A DNA stretch of 64,000 nucleotides from JACVRW01 sp963733885. Lineage in GTDB: Bacteria > Actinomycetota > Thermoleophilia > Solirubrobacterales > Thermoleophilaceae. Of the stretch, positions 9,232-16,547 are shown in pieces. Every line of letters begins with the position of its first letter. Within the stretch, counting starts at the first letter, position 1. The DNA lies in assembly GCA_963733885.1 (NCBI GenBank), contig CAVTES010000008.1, forward strand, positions 1-64,000. Reading direction: 5' to 3'. The notes below the pieces were generated by a model. The model was not told where the DNA came from and ran no database searches. It saw nothing but the letters and a program-made list of their open reading frames with translations. The position numbers and the translations under genes are program-made.

Positions 9232-9891
9232 ATGAGCGAACAGGCCGACCTCGACCGGGAGCGTTTCGCCGTCGCCGCGTTGCGGTCGGTGGAGCTTCGC
9301 GCGCCCATCCGGCTGCGGACGCGGATCGAGGCCGAGCGGGAGCGTGCCCGGCGCCCGGCGCAGCGAAGGCGCTTCGCGCTCGGTGGCGCGCTCGCGGGTG
9401 CCACGGCCGCGGCGGCCGTGCTGGTGGCGCTGCTGCTGCCCGGGGGTGCGGGCGGCCCGACGGTGGTCGAGGCGGCCGAGCTCGCGACCCTCCCGCCGAC
9501 AGAGCCCGCCCCGCAGCCGGGCCGGCCCAAGCTGCTCGCCACCTCCGCGTTCGGGCTCCCCTACCCCGACTGGGCCGAGAACTTCGGCTGGGAGCCCAGC
9601 GGCCGCCGCGTCGACGAGCTCGACGGCCGCCGCGCCGTGACCGTCTTCTACGAGAAGGACGGCCGCGAGATCGCCTACACGATCATCTCGGGCGAGGCGC
9701 TCGACCCGCCGGAGCCGTCCGCCGCCGCCACACGCGAGGGCACCCGCCTTCGTTACGTGACCGACGACGGCCGCACGATCGTGACCTGGAAGCGGAACGG
9801 ACTCACCTGCGTGCTCAGCGGCAGCGGCGTGCCGGCGTCGAAGCTGCTCGACCTGGCCGGCTGGAAGGGACTCGGCGCCGTACCTTTCTGA
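9232..9891 (+). CDS. Single-pass membrane protein, probable anti-sigma factor partner
   Basis: 219 residues; the ATG is preceded by TTGGAGAT. A charged N-terminal cytoplasmic part (residues 1-50) is followed by one membrane helix (ALGGALAGATAAAAVLVALLL) and an extracytoplasmic domain of about 140 residues. The gene lies 8 bp upstream of an ECF sigma factor gene, the main reason to suspect it is the anti-sigma factor. It lacks the HxxxCxxC zinc motif of ZAS-type anti-sigma factors, and the gene order is reversed from the usual sigma-then-anti-sigma arrangement. It may therefore be a membrane sensor regulated by, or regulating, the sigma factor. Confidence 0.65.
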   Translation: MSEQADLDRERFAVAALRSVELRAPIRLRTRIEAERERARRPAQRRRFALGGALAGATAAAAVLVALLLPGGAGGPTVVEAAELATLPPTEPAPQPGRPKLLATSAFGLPYPDWAENFGWEPSGRRVDELDGRRAVTVFYEKDGREIAYTIISGEALDPPEPSAAATREGTRLRYVTDDGRTIVTWKRNGLTCVLSGSGVPASKLLDLAGWKGLGAVPF

Positions 9892-9899
9892 CCGCGCCC

Positions 9900-10400
9900 G
9901 TGGACCCTCTCCGGCCGCTTGATCCCGCCCGCCTGGGCGATCACATCGACCGTCTCTACAGGGCGGCGGTGGGCCTGTGCGGCTCGCACGCGGACGCCGA
10001 GGATCTGGTGCAGGAGACCTACGTGCAGGTGCTGCGCAAGCCGCGCCTGCTGCGCTCGGACGACGACCTCGGCTATCTCATGCGCGTCCTTCGCAACACC
10101 TTCTACTCGCGCTACCGCACCGAGGCGCGGCGCCCGCGCAGCTCTCCGCTGGAGGAGCACGAAGAGATCATCGAGGGGCGCGCGGTCGCCCACCCCGCCG
10201 ACGCGGCCGAGGCCTCGGAGGTGCTCGCGGCGGTGGCGGCGCTGCCGGAGCCCTTCCGGGAGGTCGTGGCCGCGGTCGATCTCGCGGGGCTCAGCTACCG
10301 CGAGGCCGCGCGGGCGCTGCGGACCCGCGAGGGAACGATCATGAGCCGGCTCAGCCGCGGGCGCGCGCAGGTGGCGGACGCGCTCGGCTACACCTCGTAG
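9900..10400 (+). CDS. ECF RNA polymerase sigma factor
   Basis: 166 residues, GTG start 8 bp after the upstream stop, indicating co-transcription. Region 2 includes HADAEDLVQETYVQVLRKP (residues ~30-48) and region 4 the helix-turn-helix LSYREAARALRTREGTIMSRL near the C-terminus; no region 3 is present. ECF factors redirect RNA polymerase to a small regulon in response to envelope or stress signals. The last 13 bp overlap the 3' end of the convergent MBL-hydrolase gene. The regulon cannot be read from the window. Confidence 0.88.
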   Translation: MDPLRPLDPARLGDHIDRLYRAAVGLCGSHADAEDLVQETYVQVLRKPRLLRSDDDLGYLMRVLRNTFYSRYRTEARRPRSSPLEEHEEIIEGRAVAHPADAAEASEVLAAVAALPEPFREVVAAVDLAGLSYREAARALRTREGTIMSRLSRGRAQVADALGYTS

Positions 10401-11182
10401 GAGGCGCCCTCGTGGGCCACCTCGACCGGCCCGCCGAACGCCTCGGCGGCCTCGGCCCGCGCCCACTCCCAGTCGAGCTCGTCCGAGATGTGCACGAGCA
10501 CCACGCGCTTGACCCCGCAGGCGCGCGCCTGAGCTCCCGCCTCGGCGGGGGTCAGGTGGCCGCGTACACCGGTCCGCTCGGGACGCGGAAGCGTCGCCTC
10601 GACGAGCATCAGATCCCCGCCCTGCGCGAACTCGGTAAGCACGTCTGTCGGGCTGCTGTCCGCGCCATAGATGATCCGCCTGGACCCGCCCGCGGCGCCG
10701 ATGCTCATCGCGAAGGTCTCCGTGAAGTGGGGGACCGGCTGGAAGCGCACCTTCAGCGGGCCGATCTCGATCTCCCCCGCCGGGTCGTACTCGCGCAGGT
10801 CGAAGGCCTTCTCGATCAGGTCCTCCTGGCCCCAGGTGCCGACCACGCGGCGGAAGGCGTCGCGGCTCCCCGGGGGCACGTGCAGCTCCGGCCGGGCGGG
10901 GTTGTCCGTACCTGGCCAGCGATCGACGGGCACCGGCTGCTGGCGCGGCGCGTAGGTGAGCGCGTACGCGAACGGCACGAGGTCGAGGAAGTGGTCCGCG
11001 TGCAGGTGCGAGATGACCACCGCGTCGACGTCGACGTAGTCGATGCGCTCGCGCAATTTGCCGAACACGCCGTTTCCGCAGTCGACCACGACCGCGCAGC
11101 CGTCTTCCTCGACGAGGTAGCCAGAGCATGCGCCGCCGACGTCCTGCCACGCCGGCGACTTACCGAGCACCGTGAGCCGCAT
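10388..11182 (-). CDS. MBL-fold metallo-hydrolase (RNase Z-like)
   Basis: 264 residues. The metal-binding motif HLHADH (within AVVISHLHADHFLDL) and later histidine/aspartate positions (PHFTETF, GADSSPT, LVEATL, HLTPAEA, VLVHIS) follow the order of the RNase Z/arylsulfatase-like branch of the metallo-beta-lactamase superfamily. These enzymes hydrolyse phosphodiester or ester bonds using two zinc ions in the cytoplasm. Overlapping tail-to-tail with the sigma factor gene argues against a shared operon. Substrate not assignable. Confidence 0.85.
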   Translation of the reverse strand: MRLTVLGKSPAWQDVGGACSGYLVEEDGCAVVVDCGNGVFGKLRERIDYVDVDAVVISHLHADHFLDLVPFAYALTYAPRQQPVPVDRWPGTDNPARPELHVPPGSRDAFRRVVGTWGQEDLIEKAFDLREYDPAGEIEIGPLKVRFQPVPHFTETFAMSIGAAGGSRRIIYGADSSPTDVLTEFAQGGDLMLVEATLPRPERTGVRGHLTPAEAGAQARACGVKRVVLVHISDELDWEWARAEAAEAFGGPVEVAHEGASYEV

Positions 11183-11214
11183 GAGCGGAGATTATCCGGG
11201 CGCTGCCGCCGGTC

Positions 11215-11418
11215 CTAGGCGTTCGGCTGGGGGAAGGCGTACGCGGCGGTCGTCCGCTCGGATCTGAAGACGAACGCCAGCTGGCGCTCGGGCTCCAGTC
11301 CGCGCTCGGCCGGGCGGAACGTTGTGCAGGGCTTGCCCAGGTTGAGCGCGCAGAGCTGGTTCTGCTGGAAGAAGCAGTCCTCGCAGCGGGCGGGCTTCGT
11401 CTTCGCCACGGCCGCCAT
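11215..11418 (-). CDS. Small cysteine-rich protein (possible metal-binding)
   Basis: About 67 residues from the ATG at 11418. Four cysteines occur in an N-terminal cluster: RCEDCFFQQNQLCALNLGKPC, a CxxC pair followed by two single cysteines, consistent with a zinc or iron-sulfur site. The remainder is polar. I recall similar short proteins with a CEDCFF...CALNL..PCPTFRP core in Thermoleophilia but know no function. An upstream in-frame ATG at 11484 would add 22 residues of unlikely composition. The gene stands alone between two convergent/divergent neighbours. Confidence 0.6.
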   Translation of the reverse strand: MAAVAKTKPARCEDCFFQQNQLCALNLGKPCTTFRPAERGLEPERQLAFVFRSERTTAAYAFPQPNA

Positions 11419-11539
11419 GCTGCAACAACAGCGGCCTGGATTCCAGTCGGCGTTTGTCGCAGTTTGCAGGCTCCCCCCGGGCACGCCCCGCTCCGAGCGG
11501 GTTTTTCAGGGGGGCGAACTTCGGGCAGCATGGAGAGCC

Positions 11540-12454
11540 ATGGAGCTGATCGCCGGAGCCACCGGATACGTGGGCGGGCGGCTGCTGCGCCGCCTGACGG
11601 CGGAGGGCAGGCAGGTCCGGGCGCTCGCGCGCCGCCCGGAGCTCCTCGAGCCGCTCCCGGGCGTCGAGCCGGCGCGCGCCGATTTGCTGAGCGGGAACGG
11701 GATCGAGGCCGCGCTCGAGGGGGTCTCGAGCGCCTACTACCTCGTCCACTCGATGGAGCCCGCGAGCGACGGCGGCTTCGCCGCGCGCGACCGCCGCGCG
11801 GCCGAGGCCTTCGGCCGTGCCGCCGCCCGTGCCGGGGTCGAGCGAATCGTCTACCTCGGCGGGATCGAGCCGGCCGGACATGTGTCGCCCCACCTGCGCT
11901 CGCGACTCGAGGTCGAGGAGATACTGCTCTCCGCGGTCCCCCACTCGACCGCGCTGCGCGCCTCGATAGTCATCGGCGCGGGCTCGTCTTCGTTCCGGGT
12001 GCTCGTGCGGCTGGTCGAGCGCCTGCGCGTGCTGCCCCTGCCGCGATGGCGGGTGAACCGCACGCAGCCCGTCGACGAGCGCGATGTGATCGAGTATCTC
12101 GCCCGCACCCCTGCGACCCCGGCCGCCGAGGGCCGCTCGCTGGACGTGTGTGGGCCGGACGTGATGACCTACGCGGAGATGATCGGCCGGATCGCCGACT
12201 GCATGGGCGTTGGGCGCCTGCCGCTGGGGCTCGGCGTCTCGCTCACGCCGCCCGCCAGCGCGCTCGTGGCCGCGGTGAGCGGGCAGCCGCTCGAGCTCGT
12301 GCGGCCGCTGATGGAGAGCCTCGAAACGGACATCCTTCCGCGTGACCCCGAGGAGGCTGCCCGCCTGTACGGGCTCCAGCCGCGCGGCTTCGAGCGCGCG
12401 GTCGAGCATGCGCTAGGGGAGTGGGAGGCACGCGAGCGGCTGGGCGCGCGATGA
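11540..12454 (+). CDS. NAD(P)-binding atypical SDR (NmrA/complex I assembly-like)
   Basis: 304 residues. It begins MELIAGATGYVGGRLLRRL, a Rossmann GxxGxxG nucleotide-binding motif, with RALARRPELL following as the NADP-type strand 2. There is no classical YxxxK catalytic pair, as in atypical SDRs that act as redox sensors, quinone reductases or isomerases. The start at 11540 has GGAGAG 3 to 8 nt upstream; an ATG at 11530 is in a different frame. The stop overlaps the start of the SRPBCC gene by 4 bp, so the two are probably co-translated and may act on a common hydrophobic ligand. Confidence 0.8.
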   Translation: MELIAGATGYVGGRLLRRLTAEGRQVRALARRPELLEPLPGVEPARADLLSGNGIEAALEGVSSAYYLVHSMEPASDGGFAARDRRAAEAFGRAAARAGVERIVYLGGIEPAGHVSPHLRSRLEVEEILLSAVPHSTALRASIVIGAGSSSFRVLVRLVERLRVLPLPRWRVNRTQPVDERDVIEYLARTPATPAAEGRSLDVCGPDVMTYAEMIGRIADCMGVGRLPLGLGVSLTPPASALVAAVSGQPLELVRPLMESLETDILPRDPEEAARLYGLQPRGFERAVEHALGEWEARERLGAR

Positions 12455-12885
12455 AGGTCGAGCGGAGCGTGGAGATTGCGGCTGCACCGGGCGAGGTCTA
12501 CAACGTGGTGATGGACCCCGATCGCCTCGATGACTGGGTCACGATCCACGACCACCTCGAGGACGCGCCGAACGGGCAACTCAAGCGCGGCTCGAAGCTG
12601 ACCCAGACCCTGCGCGTCGCGGGGCAGCGCTTCAAGGTGCGCTGGACCGTCGCCGAGATTGACTTCTGCAGGCGGGTCGTCTGGGAGGGACGCGGGCCGC
12701 TGGGCTCACACGCGCGCGTGGTGTACCGCTTCGACGAGAACGAACGCGGAACCCGGTTCTCTTACATGAACCAGTACGACCTGCCGGGTGGGGTATTCGG
12801 GCGAATGGCGGGGCGCGCTGTGTCCCGCGTTACAGAAAAAGAGTTGGACGGTTCGTTGCAGAAGCTCAAGTCAATGCTCGAATAA
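12451..12885 (+). CDS. SRPBCC (START/Bet v1-like) ligand-binding protein
   Basis: 144 residues. The N-terminal strand VERSVEIAAAPGEVYNVVMDPDRLDDW is typical of polyketide cyclase/START-like SRPBCC proteins, and the C-terminal helix (VTEKELDGSLQKLKSMLE) matches the long ligand-covering helix of the fold. The start codon overlaps the stop of the SDR gene (ATGA). Members bind lipids, polyketides or other hydrophobic molecules. The specific ligand is not evident. Confidence 0.82.
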   Translation: MKVERSVEIAAAPGEVYNVVMDPDRLDDWVTIHDHLEDAPNGQLKRGSKLTQTLRVAGQRFKVRWTVAEIDFCRRVVWEGRGPLGSHARVVYRFDENERGTRFSYMNQYDLPGGVFGRMAGRAVSRVTEKELDGSLQKLKSMLE

Positions 12886-12889
12886 CAGT

Positions 12890-12895
12890 TACAGT
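12890..12895 (+). promoter_or_regulatory. -10 element for a near-leaderless transcript
   Basis: TACAGT lies 6 nt before the ATG at 12902 and there is no convincing Shine-Dalgarno sequence, fitting the leaderless pattern seen elsewhere in the window. No clear -35 hexamer at 17 nt. Confidence 0.35.
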
Positions 12896-12901
12896 ACGAG
12901 C

Positions 12902-13252
12902 ATGGCTGACTTCCTGGACGAGAAGCGCAAGGAGATAGACGCACGGATGCGTGAGCTCCGGCCGCTGGTGGACGAGTACAACCGCCTCGAGCAGGCGGCG
13001 GCCGCGCTCGAGGGCGTCGGCGGCGCCACGGCCAGGCCGGCGCGCCGCCGCCGTCGCGGCCGCGGGCGACCGCGAGGCAGCGGGACGCGCGCGAAGGAAG
13101 CCCTGGAGCTCGTCCGCACGCGCCCCGGGATCACGATCACCGAGATGGCCGACGCGATGGGCATCAAGGCGAACTACCTGTACAGGGTGATGCCGACCCT
13201 CGAGTCCGAGGGCCAGGTGGTGAAGCGCGACCGAGGCTGGCACCCGGCCTAG
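12902..13252 (+). CDS. Small winged-helix protein with coiled coil and AT-hook-like linker
   Basis: 116 residues in three parts: an N-terminal charged coiled-coil segment (residues 1-45, MADFLDEKRKEIDARMREL), an Arg/Gly-rich linker containing RGRGRPRGSG (an AT-hook-like GRP core) around residues 52-66, and a C-terminal winged helix (RPGITITEMADAMGIKANYLYRVMPTL) ending KRDRGWHPA. The design suggests a dimeric nucleoid-associated or transcriptional protein that reads both minor groove and major groove. I recall similar short proteins in Thermoleophilia without a known function. Confidence 0.72.
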   Translation: MADFLDEKRKEIDARMRELRPLVDEYNRLEQAAAALEGVGGATARPARRRRRGRGRPRGSGTRAKEALELVRTRPGITITEMADAMGIKANYLYRVMPTLESEGQVVKRDRGWHPA

Positions 13253-13271
13253 ACACCGCTAGATCAGGCCG
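13245..13271. terminator. Weak inverted repeat between convergent genes
   Basis: CGGCCT (13245-13250) and AGGCCG (13266-13271) flank the two stop codons of convergent genes. The stem is only 6 bp and may serve both directions. Confidence 0.3.
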
Positions 13272-14224
13272 AGCTCCTTGACGGCGTTTCGCTCCTCCTT
13301 GAGCTCGTTCACCGTGACGTCGATCTTCGCCTGAGCGAAGTCACCCACCTCGAGGCCCTGCTCTATCGAGTATTGGCCTCCGTTCACACGTACCGGGAAG
13401 CTCGACACGAGTCCCTCCTCGACACCGTAGGAGCCATCCGACGGCACCGCCATCGAGCGCAGGCCGTCTGCCCCGAGCACCCAGTCATGCATGTGGTCGA
13501 TCGCGGCGTTCGCGGCGCTCGCCGCGGACGACGCGCCGCGCGCCTCGATGATCTCGGCGCCTCGCTTGCCCACGCGCGGGATGTACTCGTGCTCGTACCA
13601 GTCCATGTCGACCTGGTCCGCCGCGGGCTTACCGCCCACCTTCGCGTTGAACAGGTCGGGGAACATCGTGGGTGAGTGGTTCCCCCACACGACCAGGTCC
13701 TGCACGTCCTCCACACCGACGTTCAGCTTCTCGGCGAGTTGGGCAACCGCGCGGTTCTCGTCGAGCCGGGTCATGGCGGTGAAGCGCTCACGCGGGATGT
13801 CGGCGGCGTTCGACATCGCGATCAGGGCGTTCGTGTTGGCCGGGTTGCCGACCACGAGGATCCTCACGTCATCCGCGGCGCCCGCGCTCAGCGCCTCGCC
13901 CTGCGGCTTGAAGATCTGGCCGTTCGCCTCCAGCAGGTCGGCCCGCTCCATGCCCTTCGTGCGCGGCCGCGCCCCCACCAGCAGCGCGACATTCACCCCG
14001 TCGAACGCCTTGACCGGGTCGTCGAATATCTCCACGGAAGCGAGCAGCGGGAAGGCGCAGTCCTGCAGCTCGAGCGCCGTGCCTTCGGCGGCCTTGACGG
14101 CCTGCGGGATCTCCAGCAGGCGCAGGTCGATCTTCTCGTCCGGCCCCAGCATCTGGCCCGAGGCGATCCGGAACAGCAGGGCGTAGCCGATCTGGCCGGC
14201 GGCGCCCGTGACGGTGACTTTCAT
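13259..14224 (-). CDS. mdh: Malate dehydrogenase
   Basis: 321 residues. The Rossmann motif VTGAAGQIGYALLFRIA opens the protein. Substrate arginines lie in GARPRTKGMERADLL and MTRLDENRA, and the catalytic histidine in VWGNHSPTMFPD. The length and the GAAGQIGY signature match the cytosolic-type NAD-dependent enzyme that interconverts malate and oxaloacetate in the TCA cycle. The ATG overlaps the stop of the upstream isocitrate dehydrogenase gene by 4 bp, so the two enzymes are made from one transcript. The succinate dehydrogenase genes lie about 2 kb away on the other strand. Confidence 0.95.
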   Translation of the reverse strand: MKVTVTGAAGQIGYALLFRIASGQMLGPDEKIDLRLLEIPQAVKAAEGTALELQDCAFPLLASVEIFDDPVKAFDGVNVALLVGARPRTKGMERADLLEANGQIFKPQGEALSAGAADDVRILVVGNPANTNALIAMSNAADIPRERFTAMTRLDENRAVAQLAEKLNVGVEDVQDLVVWGNHSPTMFPDLFNAKVGGKPAADQVDMDWYEHEYIPRVGKRGAEIIEARGASSAASAANAAIDHMHDWVLGADGLRSMAVPSDGSYGVEEGLVSSFPVRVNGGQYSIEQGLEVGDFAQAKIDVTVNELKEERNAVKELGLI

Positions 14225-15300
14225 GCCATCTCCTCTATGACTGCATCCGCAAATTCGGAGGTACCCACGGCCGAGGGATCGTCACGCGTGGGCTTGAGGT
14301 CGTAGGTGACCTTGTCGCCCTTGCGGATCACCTCGGCGATGCCGCGCTCCATTCGGTCGGCGGCCTCGGTCTCGTCGAGGTGACGCAGCATCAGCACGCC
14401 CGACAGCAGTAGGGCGGTCGGATTGACCCTGTTCTGACCCTTGTACTTGGGGGCCGAGCCGTGTGTGGCCTCGAAGATCGCTCCGGTCGTGCCGATGTTG
14501 GCGCCCGGCGCGAGGCCGAGCCCGCCGATCATGCCGGCGCCGAGGTCGGAGACGATGTCGCCATACAGGTTCGGCAGCACCACGACGTCGTACTCCTCGG
14601 GCCGCGACACGAGCTGGTTGCAGAGATTGTCGATGATCCGGTCCTCGAACTCGATGTCGGGATGGCGCTCGGCCACCCGGCGGGCGACCTCGAGAAACAG
14701 CCCGTCGGAGAACTTCATGATGTTCGCCTTGTGAGCCGCTGTGACCTTTCGCCGCCCGTTCTCCTCCGCGTACTTGAAGGCGGCCTCGACGATGCGATCC
14801 GAGCCGAACACGGAGATCGGCTTGATTGAGATGCCCGACTCGTCGCGGGTGGGCGAATCGAGCTCATCGGCGAGGAAGCGGCGCAGCTTCTCGACCTCGG
14901 GCGAGCCCACCTCGAATTCGATCCCCGCGTAGAGGTCCTCGGTGTTCTCGCGGACGATCACGATGTCGGTCTCGGGAAAGCGCGTGCGCACGCCCTCGTA
15001 GGCCTTGCACGGGCGCACGCAGGCGTACAGGTCGAACTCCTTGCGCAGCGCGACGTTGATCGAGCGGAAGCCGGAGCCGACCGGCGTGGTGGTCGGGCCC
15101 TTGATGGCGACGCCACGCTCGCGGATCGACTCGAGCGTGCGCTCCGGCAGCGGGTTGCCCTCCGCCTCGTAGACGTCGACGCCCGCGTCCTGGAAGTCCC
15201 AGTCGAACTCGACGCCGGTGGCCTCGAGCACGCGCCGGGTGGCCTCGGCGAGCTCGGGCCCGGTCCCGTCGCCCGGGATGAACGTGACTCTGTGGGTCAA
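14221..15300 (-). CDS. icd: Isocitrate dehydrogenase (isocitrate/isopropylmalate family)
   Basis: 359 residues from a TTG codon at 15300 (LTHRVTFIPGDGTGPEL), with AAAGGA 6 nt upstream. The frame is open further 5' but would run into the divergent protease gene, and the family begins at this point. Substrate-binding residues appear in SGFRSINVALRKEFDLYAC and the metal aspartates in NLYGDIVSDLGAGMIGG. The cofactor loop reads HGSAPKYKGQNRVNPTA: a K-Y pair at this place is typical of NADP-dependent enzymes, although the overall length resembles NAD-type ones. It decarboxylates isocitrate to 2-oxoglutarate and is translationally coupled to mdh. Confidence 0.9.
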   Translation of the reverse strand: MTHRVTFIPGDGTGPELAEATRRVLEATGVEFDWDFQDAGVDVYEAEGNPLPERTLESIRERGVAIKGPTTTPVGSGFRSINVALRKEFDLYACVRPCKAYEGVRTRFPETDIVIVRENTEDLYAGIEFEVGSPEVEKLRRFLADELDSPTRDESGISIKPISVFGSDRIVEAAFKYAEENGRRKVTAAHKANIMKFSDGLFLEVARRVAERHPDIEFEDRIIDNLCNQLVSRPEEYDVVVLPNLYGDIVSDLGAGMIGGLGLAPGANIGTTGAIFEATHGSAPKYKGQNRVNPTALLLSGVLMLRHLDETEAADRMERGIAEVIRKGDKVTYDLKPTRDDPSAVGTSEFADAVIEEMA

Positions 15301-15355
15301 GGCTGTCCTTTCACGGATCGGTACGGAGCTGGAAGCCTGCCACCATTTCAGATCA

Positions 15356-16516
15356 ATGTTCGGTGGCAGCTCCATACAGCTCGGCCGGATCTTCGGGATC
15401 CGGATCGGGGTGGACGTGAGCTGGTTCATCGTCCTGTTCCTGATCATCTGGTCGCTGTCCAGCTACTACGAGGACGTCGCGCCGGGCTCCAACGCGTTCG
15501 TGCTGGCCACGGTCAGCGCGCTGCTCTTCTTCCTGTCGATCCTGCTCCACGAGCTCGGCCACGCCTTCGTCGCGATCCGCAACGGCATCCCGATCGAAGG
15601 CATCGACCTGTGGATGTTCGGCGGCGTGGCCAAGCTCGGCAGGGACTCGCGGTCGGCCGGCGAGGAGTTCCGCGTGGCCGTGGCGGGCCCGATCGTGACG
15701 CTCGTGATCGCCGCCGCCTGCCTGGGACTCGGCGCGGCGATCTCGAGCCCGGAAGAGGTGCTCGAGAGCTCGAGCTTCGATGACACCACCACCGGCGCGA
15801 CGCTGGCGGTGGTCGGTTACCTGGCGTCGATCAATCTCATCGTGCTTGTCTTCAACCTGATCCCGGGCTTCCCGCTCGACGGCGGCCGCATCGCTCGGGC
15901 GATCGCGTGGAAGATCACCGGCGACCGCAACCGGGCGACGCGCTTTGCCGGCGTGCTCGGCAGGTTCGTGGGCTGGGGAATGATCGGCTTCGGCATCTTC
16001 ATAGTCGTGGCCTGGGGCAGCTTGATCACCGGGCTCTGGCTCGCCTTCATCGGCTTCTTTCTCGCCCAGGCGGCCGGCTCCGCGGTCGCCCAGGCGGACT
16101 TCTCCGACCGGATCGGCGGCATCCGGGTGTCTGACGTGATGGACGCGGAGCCCGTCGCGATCCCCGAGTCGCTCAGCCTCGACCAAGCCGACCACGAGTT
16201 CTTCCTCCGCTACGGCTGGCCGTGGTTCCCCGTGGTGGACCCCCCGGGCCGTCTCGTCGGTGTCGTCTCCCGGGAGGCGGTCGAGAACGTCCCCGAGCAG
16301 CTGCGGGCCTCGCGCCCGGTGGCGTCCGTGATGGCGCGCGACGACGGTGACAGCGGCCTCCGGGCCCAGCTCGAGGACCCGCTCGAGTCGCTGCTCGGCC
16401 GCGACGGGCTGGCGCGGCTCGGGGCCGTAATGGCCGTGGACGGCGACGGCGTGCTCCAGGGGATCGTGACGATCGAGGCCGTGCGCCGGGCGCTCCGGAC
16501 GGCGGCACCCGCCTAG
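15356..16516 (+). CDS. Site-2-protease-family zinc metallopeptidase with C-terminal CBS pair
   Basis: 386 residues. Membrane helices surround the zinc motif HELGH (LLHELGHAFVA) near residue 62 and the second ligand motif NLIPGFPLDGGR near residue 165, both diagnostic of M50B intramembrane proteases. After the fifth or sixth helix comes a cytoplasmic CBS domain pair (VSDVMDAEPVAIPESL and VASVMARDDGD), likely a nucleotide-responsive regulator. Such proteases cleave membrane-bound anti-sigma factors or signal peptides. The gene is divergent from icd with 55 bp between the starts. Candidate substrates include the membrane anti-sigma-like protein at 9232-9891, purely by inference. Confidence 0.9.
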   Translation: MFGGSSIQLGRIFGIRIGVDVSWFIVLFLIIWSLSSYYEDVAPGSNAFVLATVSALLFFLSILLHELGHAFVAIRNGIPIEGIDLWMFGGVAKLGRDSRSAGEEFRVAVAGPIVTLVIAAACLGLGAAISSPEEVLESSSFDDTTTGATLAVVGYLASINLIVLVFNLIPGFPLDGGRIARAIAWKITGDRNRATRFAGVLGRFVGWGMIGFGIFIVVAWGSLITGLWLAFIGFFLAQAAGSAVAQADFSDRIGGIRVSDVMDAEPVAIPESLSLDQADHEFFLRYGWPWFPVVDPPGRLVGVVSREAVENVPEQLRASRPVASVMARDDGDSGLRAQLEDPLESLLGRDGLARLGAVMAVDGDGVLQGIVTIEAVRRALRTAAPA

Positions 16517-16527
16517 ATGCGTTTCCA

Positions 16528-16533
16528 TAGAAT
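16528..16533 (+). promoter_or_regulatory. Possible -10 element ahead of sdhA
   Basis: TAGAAT 14 nt before the sdhA start, in the 31-bp gap after the protease gene. It would give a leader of about 8 nt. The -35 region is poor. Confidence 0.3.
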
Positions 16534-16547
16534 CGCGGCCCCCACCG

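Noticed and set aside
9186..9542. N-terminal extension of the GMC oxidoreductase frame
   Set aside because: Low-complexity Ser/Arg-rich translation that overlaps the better-supported divergent gene at 9232.
15301..15447. N-terminal extension of isocitrate dehydrogenase
   Set aside because: Overlaps the start of the site-2 protease; the TTG at 15300 has a good ribosome-binding site and matches the family start.
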